From Blastobasis lacticolella (taxonomy: Eukaryota; Arthropoda; Insecta; Lepidoptera; Blastobasidae): a stretch of 64,000 bases of DNA. The notes under the pieces are model-generated. The model was not told the DNA's origin. It ran no database searches and saw only the letters and a program-made list of their open reading frames with translations. This document shows, piece by piece, positions 1 through 12,205 of the stretch. Both the position numbers and the translations under genes were made by a program. Positions within the stretch are counted from its first letter, which is position 1; each line of letters starts with the position of its first letter. The stretch spans positions 28,951,708-29,015,707 of the forward strand of contig LR990039.1 of NCBI GenBank assembly GCA_905147135.1. The letters run 5' to 3'.

Positions 1-675
1 GCCGTATCAATCACGCGTCGTACACTTATATTAGAAACACATAGAATATGAATTTTAACTAATACTGCTGCAAATTACCCATTTAAATACATATTTTCCA
101 TAACCAAATAAGACAAGTCCGTTTGGACAGATTTTACCTATTGTACGTATACGAAACCGAACAGTGAAAATATCACATCGTAAACTTGCAACTCCCCGGT
201 TTTATACGGAATTCCTCGGAGGATCGTGACCTAAATACTTTTTCAAGTGGAACTCGTTTGGCCGTGAGCCGTTGGGAATACATCCATGGTTCTCTGCTTC
301 GTTTTCTAAAATATTGCAAAGATTTGTCGCAGTATCTTTAAACATAAGGTTTGCAATTTTTATGAGTAGGAAACTGCTAAGCCCTTTGCTATAGTTTTGT
401 CATTGAAAGGTAAAGCGAGGTTGACCCAGGTCTTCAGCTAGAGACCCTAGGACCAGTTTCAGGCACCACATGACAGTTTTTAACAGAATAAGTAACCGTA
501 ATGGCCACCTAATTGGTTTCTAGGCGGAAATAGGCATTTCCGATTCAGACAGGCGTCTAGTCCTTCCCCCATCATCAGATCAATTGACTAATACCATAAT
601 ATTGCATTTTCATACATTTACATGTGTATGAAATATTCAATTCAATTGATTATACTGGGAAGTGGGTCACCGTGG
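1..675. other. Intergenic, nothing recognised
   Basis: No reading frame with coding character, no tRNA-like box and no repeat shared with the rest of the window was found here. Confidence 0.5.
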
Positions 676-940
676 GTTGGCCGTGTGGTGACCGGCAGAA
701 TAGAATAACACCAATCCCTTACGCTCATGGGTGTCGTACAAGGCGACTAATGTTTTCGAGGCAAAGATCAAGAGTCTCCGTAGTCTGGATAATGGGCAGC
801 AGCAGCATTTTCCATTGTTATATTTAAACACTGCGACCAACCCGCCTGCCAAGCGTGAAGATTATGGCAATAACCTCCCCTTTCGTGGGAGAGGCCCAAA
901 GTCCTGCAGTGGACTGTTACGGACTGTGATCGTGAAGTGG
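676..940 (+). repeat. Interspersed repeat family A, copy 1
   Basis: This is one of eight copies or fragments of a ~265-bp repeat. It opens with GTTGGCCGTGTGG, carries GGTGTCGTACAAGGCGACTA in the first third and GGGCAGCAGCA in the middle, and ends near CTGCAGTGGACTGTTACGG. Other copies lie at 2459, 19579, 21443, 22832, 29718, 34736 and 55636, in both orientations. No RNA polymerase III boxes were seen, so it may be the 3' end of a LINE or a non-autonomous element. Its short open frames are repeat-derived. Confidence 0.75.
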
Positions 941-1679
941 GTCAAATCCCAGGTCAGGGAAAGGATATTCTCAGGGTCTGATGATATAATCAGGTGGCGA
1001 TGAATTTTTAAAAAGGGAATAGACAGTAGATTATTATTACGCCTACTAAAGGCATAATATCTGAAGCTGGTATGGAAAATCTAATATACTTGAACACAAT
1101 CTGAACGGCTTGGGAAGCAATTGTGATCACATTATTGCAAGGATTAGATGTTGGTCCTTTGCAAGGGACATGTTATTGTAAACAATCTTAAAATTCTATT
1201 CGATCTTTTAAATACTCTTTTCAAAATTCAGAATAAATAAGGAATAAATAGGAATTATTTTCCCGCTAAACAGAATATTTTTCCTAATTATTGTAATTTG
1301 TGAATGTTTTTCCTCATTTGAAGCAAATAAATTAGTGAAGTGAATTTCCCGCCGCTCGGTTTCCTCGACGTGAGGTACAGTGGAGTTCATTATAAGTACC
1401 CTTCCATGTACATTTATATTTGAAACCTTGGTAATACTCACATATTAATGAACTCGACTGTACTACAGGAACTCACTCGCAGCTTACTTCCAGCAAAGTT
1501 GAGAAATTTTTAGGTACGAAATTTTAACATGAAAATATGAGTGTAGATAAAGTAATGTATGATGAAACTGCATATAATTAGGTATTAAAACACTTGTGTC
1601 AAACTATTTTCATACTCGGCTACGTCTCGTATAATAAACAGACACTCATGTTTTACTACCCCCTTTTATATGTCAGTTG
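941..1679. other. AT-rich intergenic DNA
   Basis: Nothing recognisable apart from the phrase ATGAGTGTAGATAAAG near 1535, which recurs in the duplicated block that follows. Confidence 0.4.
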
Positions 1680-1975
1680 CATAAACTACTATTAAGTTAC
1701 AGCTATAATGAAAATATTATGGGAAATGTATCATAAAGTAATTTTTTTAAATTTTATGGACTGACATAAAAAAGTGTATCCTTAAACGACTGATTTAGAA
1801 TATGTAATTGGAACATTATGATATGAGTGTAGATAAACTTCTATTATGTTACTTCTGTAATGGAAATGGTATGGGAAATGCTGTAAAATTTTATAGACTG
1901 GCATGAAAAAAGTTTGTCTTTAAATGTCTGCCTTCGAATAAGTAATTGGAACATTACGCTATGAGTGTAGCTAAA
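1680..1975 (+). repeat. Diverged tandem duplication, ~145-bp unit
   Basis: Two diverged copies lie side by side, at about 1690-1836 and 1838-1975. Shared phrases are ATGGGAAATG, AAATTTTAT(G/A)GACTG(A/G)CAT and TAATTGGAACATTA followed by ATATGAGTGTAG or CTATGAGTGTAG. A partial third copy of the last phrase is at about 1535. It lies just beyond the 3' end of Cdc37. Its origin is unknown. Confidence 0.55.
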
Positions 1976-2119
1976 AAATATTTTTGTATCGGGGATTCTC
2001 CAAAGTCATAAAACGAGAAAACTTTTGGAAATAATAAACCAATTCACGGTTATGGTATTGTGTATTAGTAAATGTATCAACTCCTTGATTTTAGAATCTA
2101 AATATAGCTTGTGTAATGC

Positions 2120-5100
2120 TCAATCTACGTCTAACTCGGCACTCGCGGCCGCGGCTTCGGCAGCTGGTGCGGAGGCCGGCTCCGCGGGTTTGGTGGTGGA
2201 TGGTCCCTTGGCGTCGTTCTGGCCAGGCACCCAAAGCCCGGAATCGACGCATCTGTTCATGTAGTAAATCGCCTGTTGTTCAGGCATCTTGGCTATGGCG
2301 GCCTGCAGCATCGGCACGTCTTGGGCGTCAAAGCATTTCTTCAGCTCCTGTAAAGTTTCAGCATCTTTTAAGAAATATAAATTCTATCCTATTGGCACCT
2401 AGTAGTATTTGGATGTACCACCACAACAGAGTAGAATGTGGTAGCAACCACATCCATTAGCGGATGTCGTAATAGGCTACTAATGTCATAGAGACAGACC
2501 ATCTGTAACCTCGGTAAACTAGAAAATGCGCAGAAGCATTTAACATTGTCAAAACTGATCTCAGACCTGCTATTCCTACTGATCTGTGAAACACAGTTTT
2601 AATGAAATTTACCTCTGGCAATTCAGCATAAACCTCAACAGGATCAAGCCCACCCGGGCCCAATCTTTCTTTCTTTTCTAGTTCTTCTTGTTCACGGATG
2701 GCATCTTGAATTTTCTCTGCAGCTCTCTTTTGGATCCTTTCTTTGAATTGCGTCAGTTCTTCTTCAAACGAATCTTTGTATGTTTTGTCAGCTATTTGTA
2801 TTCTGGGAATAATCAATATTGTATATTATAATAATGTTATGATTGTAGAAAGCATATTATTATTAAATATATGCTGAAATATTACTTCTAAAAGTTACCT
2901 TGAGAAGAAAGATCCAACGCAGCCTCTGGGATCGATATCCAATTGCTTAGAAAGTTCAAGAATGTACTGTATGCAGATTGTCTGATGTGCCACATGACTC
3001 ATTAGTTCATGTTTCTGTAATTAAAATATTATTTAAGATATCTATCTCTAAAACTATGAGTGTTTGATATTGTATAATAGACAGAATTATATACCTCTTC
3101 CATTTCCAAGTTGATGCACCAAATGACAAGATAGTTAGCAGTCTCTTCACATACCAGTTGATTATTTTCCAAAAGAAATTGCTTGGAATCATCATATCGC
3201 CGTAGCATACCAAACTTCTTTAGAAGCTTCTCGTTTGCTGAAACAAACTTCTCCATTTTCTTTTCAGCTTCCTCCTCTGATACATTATCGTTTTTAGCTC
3301 GTGGTGCCTTCGTGTTTATCACGGTTTTATTGAAACCTGGTTCACTAATTGTGTCCACATTCCACGGTGTTTGCTTATCCTTCTTTCTAAGATCATCTTC
3401 TTTCTTCTTTAGATCTCTTTCCTCTTTCTCTAGACTTTCGAGAGCTTTCTTTAGAGAATCTAAGTTTGGACTGTCCGGTGCTGCTTCAGCAATTTTTTTC
3501 CTGGTTTCAGCAATTTTTCTGAAGTTTTCCCTTTTTATTTTGTCATGATCATCTTTTTCTCTGCGCCGTTCTTCCATCCGCTCCACGCGCGCCTGGTGCC
3601 GCCAGCGGAAGAGTGACGGGGTGTCGATGTTGGGATGAGTTTCATCTTCATCGTCCGATATCTAAACAAATTGAAAAATACAATTAATGCATGGTTATGG
3701 TTCCGATTCTACCTATAATTTGGGTAACTTTGAATGTTTGGAAATAGGTGTGTTACAGAATTTATGGCCAGCTATACCTTTACCTAGGGTGTAAATAAGT
3801 AGAATCCATCTTTTGGGGTGTTATTTAGAATAGAGGTTAATCTAAAACAGAAAAGCACTGTTTTCAACTGACAGCATAGAAGTTGACAATATGGATTTCC
3901 GCAAAGATAGTTTAGGAGCGAAAACACTTCGCAATTCCCAACATACTCTGAACTCGCTGCACAATGCTAGTTGAAGCACTTTCTTCCTAAATCCATTTTG
4001 GCTTTCTAGGAAGTAGGAAGATTTATCTATCCAACCATCCGTCTATTTTCGGCCGCATCGTTATTAACCACCATGTGAAATGCCTGGATAGTTCAGTTTA
4101 ACTCAGTATGTTCAAAAGAGAACTATGGTGCAATTGGCTCTTGTGCGTGAGAGCACAACCGGGATATTAACTCCAAGATTTTTGAGATTTTGGCTCTTAA
4201 AACCCTAATTGATAATCTCGAATAATCCACATCATCAAAGTTATCAATCAGTAACACCAAACAAATTTTTTTGGTAATACAGTGTTGTCATTGTAAGAAA
4301 TGAAGTACCGGAATCAGTGACTCCATCAGTAAACTTCAGGGGCTTCAAACCCCCCTTAAAATCATTTCACACCAACTGTCACCAATCCGGGTATGAAGAG
4401 TCAAAATATTAAAATTTACGAGCTCGCTGCGCTTGCTCATTTATTAATTTCCTTTAATAAGTTTGCACCAGCTCATTTTTCAAAATATTTCGAGCTTGCT
4501 GCTGCTCCCAATTTTTTAAAATTTACGTTAACTATGTTGCGTGTTTAATTGGGATTTTAAAAGCCAATATGTAAGTATACCAAAATGTCTCGAGCGTTGC
4601 CCACATTCAGTCATTGGGTTTATGTTACATTTAGGTATCATGTTCACCTCAAACTTGGGAAAAAATTGGGAAAATTTTGTGCTCACTCTGCTCTCTCATT
4701 TATCTTAATATACAAACTACCCATGCCGTATAATCAATTAGGATTTTAAGAGTCAATATATTATAAATTTTCGAGCTCACTGTGCTCGCTCCTTTTATAA
4801 ATATCCGCACCACTCATGCCAGGTAATCAATTAGGATTTTCAGAACCAATATTTCAAATATTCGGAGCGGAGCTCGCTGCGTTCCCTCAGTCATTGGTTT
4901 ATGTTACATTTGTTATGTTCATTCTTCGTCTTTTGAGTCAAATTAAAAAGATCTTGCTCATTATGCTCGCTTGTTACAATGTTCACACTGCCTGCGCTGT
5001 GGAAGCGATTCGTATTTTAAGGGCCAATATACCCAAAGTTCCAAGCGCATTACCCCGGGTCTTTTGAGATAAATTCGAAACATTTTCTCACTACACTCCC

Positions 5101-5769
5101 TCAGTTTTCACTTTGGGTTTCTTTTATTATGAACATCCTAAGTCTATTAATATGAATTTTCTGACTTTTATTACGATTACCTCATCTTATAAGAAGGGGG
5201 TGGGGTTACGAATCGAAATATATGCACATTCACATGAATCCCCCCCAAAATCAAAACCTGCTACGCCCATGCAAGCATCATCTTATAGGTGCTAGTTTAC
5301 AAATAAATATTTTACAACTAAATATAAGTACAAATAAATAGGATACAATTCAAACAGAAAACCTCTATAAATACGCAATAATATCTTCTATTACACTAGC
5401 TTGTAATATAATGTAAAACGATGCACTTTAGTGTTATTTCAACCTATTTATATTAGCATTTAAATTTACAGGTATGTAGTCATACAAAAAATTTGCTGAC
5501 CACACATCATTTTATCATATCGATTATTATTATGGTCCGATGAAGTCAAATACTAAAGCAATACGTCTAGGTATATGGCACAACAACGTTTCTCCTTTTT
5601 TAAGCCACACAAGGAAAATGTTATCTGGCTAAGGTCCACAATACCGTAATTAAATAGTTTGCAATAAGTGACTTTGTAGGTTGAAAGTTATAAACTCTCT
5701 TTTTGCTAATATAAACAAATTATTCCAGAAACTTACCTCAATGTCTTTCCACTTGCTGTAATCAACCAT
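2120..5769 (-). CDS. Cdc37: Hsp90 co-chaperone Cdc37 (five exons)
   Basis: Cdc37 loads client protein kinases onto cytosolic Hsp90. Coding exons, read on the minus strand, are 5769-5737, 3661-3095, 3014-2899, 2802-2613 and 2347-2120; every intron is GT-AG and the phases agree. The product is about 377 residues, the usual metazoan length. The N-terminus MVDYSKWKDIE followed by ISDDEDE keeps Ser13 in its acidic CK2-site context. LFRWRHQARVERM and a long charged coiled coil (about residues 40-120) form the kinase-binding region. The Hsp90-binding middle domain follows (about 125-270), with the conserved stretch ERLGPGGLDPVEVYAELPEE. The C-terminal domain contains CVDSGLWVP, and the protein ends in an alanine-rich tail. 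The start is set by the family N-terminus in a 33-nt first exon. Intron 1 (2.1 kb) holds degenerate repeats and intron 4 a family A fragment. The exon joins are my reading of the splice sites; the identity is very secure. Confidence 0.95.
2459..2552 (+). repeat. Family A fragment in Cdc37 intron 4
   Basis: A diverged partial copy: GGATGTCGTAATAGGCTACT matches the family phrase GGTGTCGTACAAGGCGACTA, and AGAAAATGCGCAGAAGCATT matches the middle of the repeat. It is antisense to the host gene. Confidence 0.55.
4138..4179 (+). repeat. SINE family B fragment (3' end) in Cdc37 intron 1
   Basis: GTGCGTGAGAGCACAACCGG followed by GATATTAACTCCAAGAT matches the 3' end of family B, which in fuller copies reads GCGCGAGAGCACAACCGG then GACATTAACGCCAAGAT. 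Confidence 0.6.
4385..5110 (+). repeat. Degenerate tandem array in Cdc37 intron 1
   Basis: At least four diverged units are built on the same two phrases: AATTAGGATTTTAAGAGTCA leading to CAATAT, then CGAGCTCGCTGCGCTCGCTC. The first phrase recurs near 4390, 4550, 4737, 4830 and 5010; the GAGCTCGCTG phrase near 4420, 4490, 4770 and 4868. Spacing is irregular, between about 90 and 190 bp. It looks like an old satellite or a repeatedly duplicated element. Confidence 0.6.
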
Positions 5770-7443
5770 TTTATTTCCGTCAAGTCTCCGAAGATTTTAT
5801 GCACTGTGCACAAAAGTTACAGCCACACCAGAAGGAAGATAATCAAAGCTCAGTCAGTTTGAGAAGAGAAATCACTTCGGGAATTTCTAGAACACAATAC
5901 AATGAAATGCAATACAAATCGGAGGCGAAAATACCAACAATGTCGGTAATGTCGGTTATTTGTGCTCAGTGGTCGTGCGTGAGCGAGCAGTAAGCATAAA
6001 ATGTCGCTCGCTCATGAAAGAACTGCGCATCTATACTATGACAAAAAATGAACAGAGTGAGATGCATCATTCTTTCCTTTTTCTCTTTCTAATTTTCACA
6101 TTATTGTTAATGAAAATTGCGATTTATTTTTATTACGTACTTTTAACTTTGACTGTTATAGTCGTAAAATAGAAGGAATGCGCTAAATAATAACGAATTT
6201 TTTAAAATGTTTTCTAAAGACTAGCTCAGACACGATGTGTACAAAGCTGTGCAAAAACTATTTGTATTTCTGTATTTATATTTCAGATATTGTATAAATA
6301 TTTAGTTTTTTGGCTACATCAAACGGCGCAAGCCATAAATATTTAGACGGCAAAGTCTTAGTTAACGCGTTATACGGTCGTCCATTATGACTGCTATCTT
6401 CAAAATAAAAACTGATTTATAAATGTGTTTATCCAAATTGTGCCCATATTTGCCTATTTGGTAAATATAGCCAATAACTTTTTGGTATTTCATAATGCAA
6501 AATGGCGGCACGTGGCTTGCGGCGCTGACAAACGAGCGAGCCGAAGCCGCGAGCCACGAGCTACGAGGAGAAATCAAAAATGTTGGATTGCCGGCGAACT
6601 TACTCGGCGGTTTTAAAGTTCGCGTACTTAGGCTGACACCCGAGCGAGCAAGGTCGTCGAGCCACAAGTACGCGTACTTACTCGCACGTCTATCATCCAC
6701 TTTAGTTCAATATCTTTGTATAAAACCAAAGATAATATAGAGGAATAACCATAAAAATTCCAAAGTCTTTGACGAAATCTAAGAACCTATAACCATGGAA
6801 CGTACATATTCATTCAAGTTATAACGTAGCTATTAGCACAACTTGTGCATGTATGGTTTAACTTGATTTATTAATGCACTGTAGTCAAATGTATACAACA
6901 CGTAAGAAAAAACCATTGTGGTACGTATATTCCGGATCATAAGAAGGGTGTCCGGAAGCAAATTTCTAACTACCGATCTATGCCGTCTTGACATCTGGAG
7001 TGTAGGGATAGGTAGGTATTCTTACTCTCTAAAGCAAGTAATAAACACAACCACCTCGTAAGTTACCTAGATGGACACCAGCTGATAGGGCACCGTGTAG
7101 GTAGATATCTGACTCACCGATATGGGCAGCTTCCATTGAGTGTAGGTATGAGGGATCTTTTGGCTCAGCCTGGGTATCGTAAAGGCGTTTGTGTGGGTCT
7201 GGTATAAATATATTTTTGTGTCCCCGCTTAGTCTCTATTCGAAGTATGGGTTTGTCATATTTAGCCCCTCTTTCGGAAGTTCAAAGTTCCAAAAGAAACT
7301 CCAGTTTTCTGTCGTCATTGATTATACCACCTCTTCCAAAATATGGCAAAAATGAAGTGGGTACCTACACCAAAGAGAATTGGTGTACACTATCGATCAT
7401 TAACTCTTTGGGCTTCAGTGACTTTACCACAGAGCAAAACAAA
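5770..7443. other. Intergenic region between Cdc37 and the 7.7-kb gene
   Basis: The two flanking genes are transcribed divergently, so this interval must hold both 5' regions. The first ~40 bases are 5' untranslated sequence of Cdc37. A CpG-rich patch at 6500-6690 contains repeated GAGCGAG and CGCGTACTTA phrases. No TATA box or initiator can be assigned with confidence. Confidence 0.4.
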
Positions 7444-7444
7444 G

Positions 7445-7559
7445 TTTGCCATACTATGAAGGTAGCTAACTTTCCAATCTCTTTGGACTTTACCTATCAC
7501 ATAGCAAAAAAAATTTGCCATACCATGTAGGTAGCTAACTTTCCAATCTCTTTGTTACC
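7445..7559 (+). repeat. Two direct repeats of ~43 bp
   Basis: TTTGCCATAC(T/C)ATG(A/T)AGGTAGC continuing into TAACTTTCCAATCTCTTTG occurs at about 7445-7487 and again at about 7514-7556, 69 bp apart. The pair sits just upstream of the 7677 gene. Confidence 0.65.
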
Positions 7560-7676
7560 TACACATTTTTGCTAATGTCGTTTGTAAAATATTTTTTATT
7601 CTTTTTTGTTACAATGTATTATTAAAATTTTTGAGTAATTTATTTTGTAAGCTGATGTTTACAATTATATCGTGAA

Positions 7677-8153
7677 ATGGCTAAGGAAGTTGAAACGAGT
7701 GCCAGTAAGTTGAACAGGGTTGAGCGGACGCTGGACTACCGGAAGGTGTTAAAGGAGCCTCGGGCTGAGGAGCAGGACTGTCCCAGCCCGCCCAGCCTCG
7801 ACACGCCCTCCATCCCGGATCAGAAAATACTCATCGACTTCACGCCGATCCCGGGCGTAGACAATAACCCCGACTCCCAAAACAAAGCGCTCCAATTCTG
7901 GGACTTCATATATAAGAACGATTTGTTGAACATCAACCCCCAAGTGCGAGAGCTCCCGCCGGGCCCCGATATCATCACCATTGTGAGAAGGCCTTCTGGA
8001 ATGAGCACCGCCAGCAAAGTTTTCCCTGTACACCAAGGCGGCGCGTCCGCGGCCATAAGCGAGAGGAATCTGTCAGTGATGCGGTATCGACGACGGACCC
8101 ACGAGCCAGAGACCAAAACAAAAACACCGGTTGTGACAATGCAGATACCCTAG
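7677..8153 (+). CDS. Hypothetical intronless protein, 158 aa
   Basis: I do not recognise the family. The frame is open for 158 codons, distinctly GC-rich against AT-rich flanks and rich in codons ending in C or G, which argues for real coding. An in-frame TGA lies 24 bases upstream of the ATG, so this is the first available start unless an upstream exon exists. The protein is hydrophilic, without a signal peptide or membrane segment. It has a basic start, a Pro/Asp-rich segment (about 38-65), a segment with aromatic residues, QFWDFIYKNDLLNINP (about 73-88), an RR at about 104 and a very basic MRYRRR near 135. A single-exon small gene of this kind could be a lineage-specific gene or a processed gene copy. 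A family C SINE begins about 35 bases after the stop. Confidence 0.6.
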   Translation: MAKEVETSASKLNRVERTLDYRKVLKEPRAEEQDCPSPPSLDTPSIPDQKILIDFTPIPGVDNNPDSQNKALQFWDFIYKNDLLNINPQVRELPPGPDIITIVRRPSGMSTASKVFPVHQGGASAAISERNLSVMRYRRRTHEPETKTKTPVVTMQIP

Positions 8154-8187
8154 TCAGGAGAGGGATAGACTCTTTAAGGTGCCGCGG

Positions 8188-8430
8188 TGGTTGGCCATAC
8201 TATTAAAATTCTTGATATTAATCGTATGGTAATCAATACCTAATGACGCATGACGGTCTGACACGTAGAGGTCCCGGGTTCGATTCCCGCTCGGGCAAAA
8301 ACTTAAATAATGAATTTTAATTTCTGTTACGAGTCTGGGTGTTGTGATGTTGTGATGTAAGTAGTTAAACAGTTTTCTGGCACCCATAACACAAGAACGC
8401 GCTGGTGCATTGTTCAAGCATATTTATTTA
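8188..8430 (+). mobile_element. tRNA-derived SINE, family C, copy 1
   Basis: The phrase CACGTAGAGGTCCCGGGTTC followed by GATTCCCG contains a pol III B box (GGTTCGATTCC). The body GAATTTTAATTTCTGT(T/C)AC and a CATAACACAAGA phrase match the copy at 34196. The region before the B box is diverged. The copy is old. Confidence 0.7.
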
Positions 8431-11400
8431 TTATTAATGTTGACGGCTACCCGACTGAGACAAAAATTGCATATCTTGAATAATTGCATTAACGTTATTT
8501 AAAGAAATAAAATATTTAATTGCTATCCTATAGTTTTAATTCTGAAGTGATATTGCGACCGCTTTCCCATGTACTGGCTACTCTCTCTTTTGCCCGCTGT
8601 ACGGTTTAGCGTAGAATGGGTGCCGATAGATTGTGAGAGCGCCGTAGGTAACATTATCTTTGGTCAGCGAGTACAAGAGAAATCCACTTTGTAGCGATTG
8701 AAGAGGTTCAGGAGACCTACAAAACGATGGTCTGCCCGTGCACAACCTGGCACAAAATATATGTCGTAGAGGGTCATGAGTCCTCATTTTGACTAAGAAA
8801 CGCAACGTCAATCGAAGCGCCACCACGCGGATAGCTGGAAATACTGTGAAGACGTCATATTCGGCGCGCGGTCGCAACGAACACTTCTCATTCGACCATC
8901 GACGAGTTAAGACGTGTAACAAGCTGCTTATCCATTGAAGAAAGAATAAGTCTTTATTTAAGTAAGAAGTTTCTGTGGATCTCAGCTCATGGCTGGAATC
9001 AAAAACCAAATTCTAAATTGAGGAATTACTGTCCTCTATAATACCTACAGGTCATCCTAGTGCAGGAGTCAGGAAATCCGCCCTAATATAAACACAACTG
9101 CATTGTATTTTAATATATTACTTGAGATCTGTCTGAACTTAAAGATTGTTATAACTTTTTGTTGGTTCTATAATACTCTGGATAGCCGTACTCCATAAAG
9201 GAGAGTAGTCTGCCCTAATCTACGACATATTTATTTTTTAGTCACTTTTTCTTTGGTAGCTAAAAAGCGAATCTGCCAAGAGGTCGTGAGGCCGAACGTT
9301 CTAGAACCCACACAAGAGGATACGTAAGTACCATCGCTACGAGAAGTCGAAGTTTGGGTCAGTAGAAGACAACATTTTTTGGGCCAGGTTGAGCACGCTC
9401 AGACTAACGTCTTATAAATCCTACTATAGTTAGTAAGCGAAATTTCCTGTACTCGATGACGTAGGATAACCTACGGCGTCCGCACAGCCTATGAGTAGCT
9501 TTTTAGTTAAAGGAGTCAAAATGCTTCGACTTTTCTTAATGTTCGTACTTCCTACATTTTTCTATACAGCATAGTACAGACGAGAGGAATAAACATAGTG
9601 GTTTCAACAAAGCATATCGTTTTGTACGACCGTACATTAATCACCAGTGTATTTATCATCATCCTGGTGTCAGTAATGAGCTCCAGCCCGACGCGCGAGA
9701 GCCCGGGGTCTGTCTTCGTACTTCTTGTCCACATTATTTTGGCGACGTCAAGCCAATTTATTACTGGTAGTAGGAATCGCTTCTTAGGCCGGTCTGTTTC
9801 TTATACCGGGCAGGTCATGTGGCATGGTCCCCCTGCCGTATTGAAGGTCAGGTGTAGTGGATGGACTTACAGAACTATCCTTTAGCTTTGCCGGCGTTTT
9901 GGGGTCTCAAACACCCGTCACAAGTCACCATTTGGTTCGCTTCGGGCTTTGCCGTCGCTGTCTATGCCCCTGTTTTACAGATCCCAAGTAGAGCCCCTAT
10001 CTAAACCTAATTCGTGCTTTTGACCACATTGATGCGTAAATATTTTATTTATCACAAACTTGAAACTCCTAGTTTCAATTTCAAATCTGCTTTATTAATT
10101 TCTGCCTACCAAATAATATATTTCATCACGTGAGACGTTATCTCTTTTAAGTACTCTATACATTAGAATTATGTTATTTTATAACTACATAGTCATGACA
10201 CACACAACCGTGTTTATCACATGATAACTTTCAGATAAGATAAATTGAAAACCTATCATGATAAAAACAACTTACTATAGGCGGGACACATAGCAGCATG
10301 CAGAGCTAACATACATCAGTCCTACACGAAGTGTGGCCTATTCTTGATTTTCGGAGTATATGATGGGGAATGAGACAAATGATTTGGTACCAGAAAATCT
10401 ATAATAAAAATTGTAAAACATTACAATCATTACGCTTACTTTACTTCTTGATTTACCTCACTTACATATGGAGTATCGTAGACACTTAGCTTATAAAACT
10501 AACATGCAGTTTCACAATATTACTTATTACCTTAAGTAATAAGTTAGTGCATTATTTAATTTAATTGTTAGTTGGTTAATCGTAGTGAAACAAGACCCTG
10601 GTTCAATAAAAAATATGCTCCTATCTAAACGTATAAATTTCAGAGCCACAGTAATAAAAAAACATGTGTAGGCTACTTTTTAAACGTTAGAAAGATTTTC
10701 CAGAATGTTTTATCCGTTTTAATTGGCCATCCACACCGAACACGGACGAGGAGCTAAATTAATTACATAAATCTTGAAATATTTTTGGGTGATTCTTCGG
10801 AACATGGTTTTTCACGTTTTTCACGGAAGAATACCTTAAATCTTGCACGACTCGACGTGCTTGACATATCGTTTGCATAATATCGTTGTAATTTAACTTA
10901 CATAGACCACTTAACTCCATATTTGGATAATATCATCGATTATAATCAGGTTAAAATGTTAAATACAATACCTACGTTTTCTTAAAGATACGTACATTTG
11001 AAAATTATTTGGGAGCATTTACCTAATTAATCTGGCCTCGTATAACCGGCACTGTGATGAGTTATTCTGATTCATCGATTATCACCCCCCGCAGTGGTAC
11101 GCTGCGAGTCCTCAGAGTTAGGGCTCCTGTATTTGCTGCAGCTCCTGGCGAGCTGGAGATCGGAACAAACTAATAATCTGGTCTTTGTAACGCAAGCAGC
11201 ATAATAAATTTGTATTCGTTTCTGTAACTACAGTAGTAGGTACTACAGTTTCGTAAATAAACCATCAGAACTCGAGTCGGTGTTACTTTTTACTAATTAA
11301 TACCTTAATTACCTACAATACATAATGTCGAAGCTAGACCCGTTTTTTTCATAAATCCTAATTAATCTGGCCCTCGTTAGTCTGGTTTAATCTGGCTTTT

Positions 11401-11799
11401 ATAACCAGATGAATTTGTAGGGACCGTGTGTATTAGTTTATTTAATATTGTGTTGTTGAAAAGAAATTGTTGTAACTAAGGAATTTCTTTTTGTAATATA
11501 AGTACCTATATTGTTTAAAGATTTTCATCGTACTTAGATTATGCCAAAGAACCTTCACTTAGAAGGTTCTCATTACCATACGATATCACGGGACTCTAAC
11601 TACCTATGTCCATCTATCTAATAGAATCACAGTTCACAAATTCGTGCCTGCTAGTTCTTAGGATAACATGACTCTAACTGGACCATAAACTAGTGACTAG
11701 ATACCAGACGTTTCAGCCTCATTCATATTAGAAGTCTTTGTTATTAAATTATGCGCTTGGCAGACAGGTTTAAAGCTGCAGTGTTGAAAGAACACAATA
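8431..11799. other. Long non-coding interval, nothing secure
   Basis: A 143-codon open frame on the minus strand at 8578-9009 has no family resemblance or codon signal. A GC-richer patch at 9655-9980 is not recognised. A perfect 9-bp stem with a 5-base loop lies at 11548-11570. TAATCTGG-type phrases recur near 11025, 11165 and 11360-11400. No gene can be supported. Confidence 0.4.
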
Positions 11800-12205
11800 G
11801 AAAATGTCACGAGGACCTTGCATCTTGCCCGCGATGTCTCTCACGCCAAGGCTGCCACAAATGTACTCTTTACGTACTCGGTCGAGACGTGTTATGCCAC
11901 ACATCCACCGCAGAATATTTATTTCATTGGCGTGAAATTCGCGGCGTGCTTTGTCTGCGCCGGCCAAGTCTCACATATTACAGCCCCAGTTATGCTCTTG
12001 TGCAAACCAATTGAGTTTAGATTCTAGGGTCAGAGATACGGGACTTGACATCGGGGCCGATATCTCCGGTCTCGTGCAGCACGTATCCAAAATATTTGAA
12101 TTTATCTGTTCATTGATAGCTTCGGTCTCTATATGAATGGGTTCAAGATCCGTGCAGCAGCTAGCCGTGCACTCTATTCTGGTGACATTCAGCTTCTAAC
12201 CCTCG
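11800..12205 (-). pseudogene. RTE-like LINE reverse transcriptase C-terminus, broken
   Basis: Minus-strand translation shows, in two frames, the thumb-region phrase KFKYFGYVLHETGDI and then the C-terminal phrase NILRWMCGITRLDRVRKEYI followed by GSLGVRDIAGKMQ. These are typical of RTE-type non-LTR elements. Stops and a frame change separate the pieces and the 3' part ends abruptly. It is a dead 5'-truncated fragment. Relatives are at 42314-42455 and 47920-48240. Confidence 0.8.

Noticed and set aside
3183..3548. 121-codon plus-strand frame opposite Cdc37
   Set aside because: It is the mirror of the Lys/Glu-rich Cdc37 coiled-coil exon, giving a Ser/Phe-rich artefact.
7189..7530. 113-codon frame upstream of the 7677 gene
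   Set aside because: It runs through the 43-bp direct repeats and AT-rich DNA and lacks any protein-like feature.
8578..9009. 143-codon minus-strand frame as a gene
   Set aside because: No recognisable motif, no codon signal and no splice context; probably a chance frame in GC-moderate DNA.
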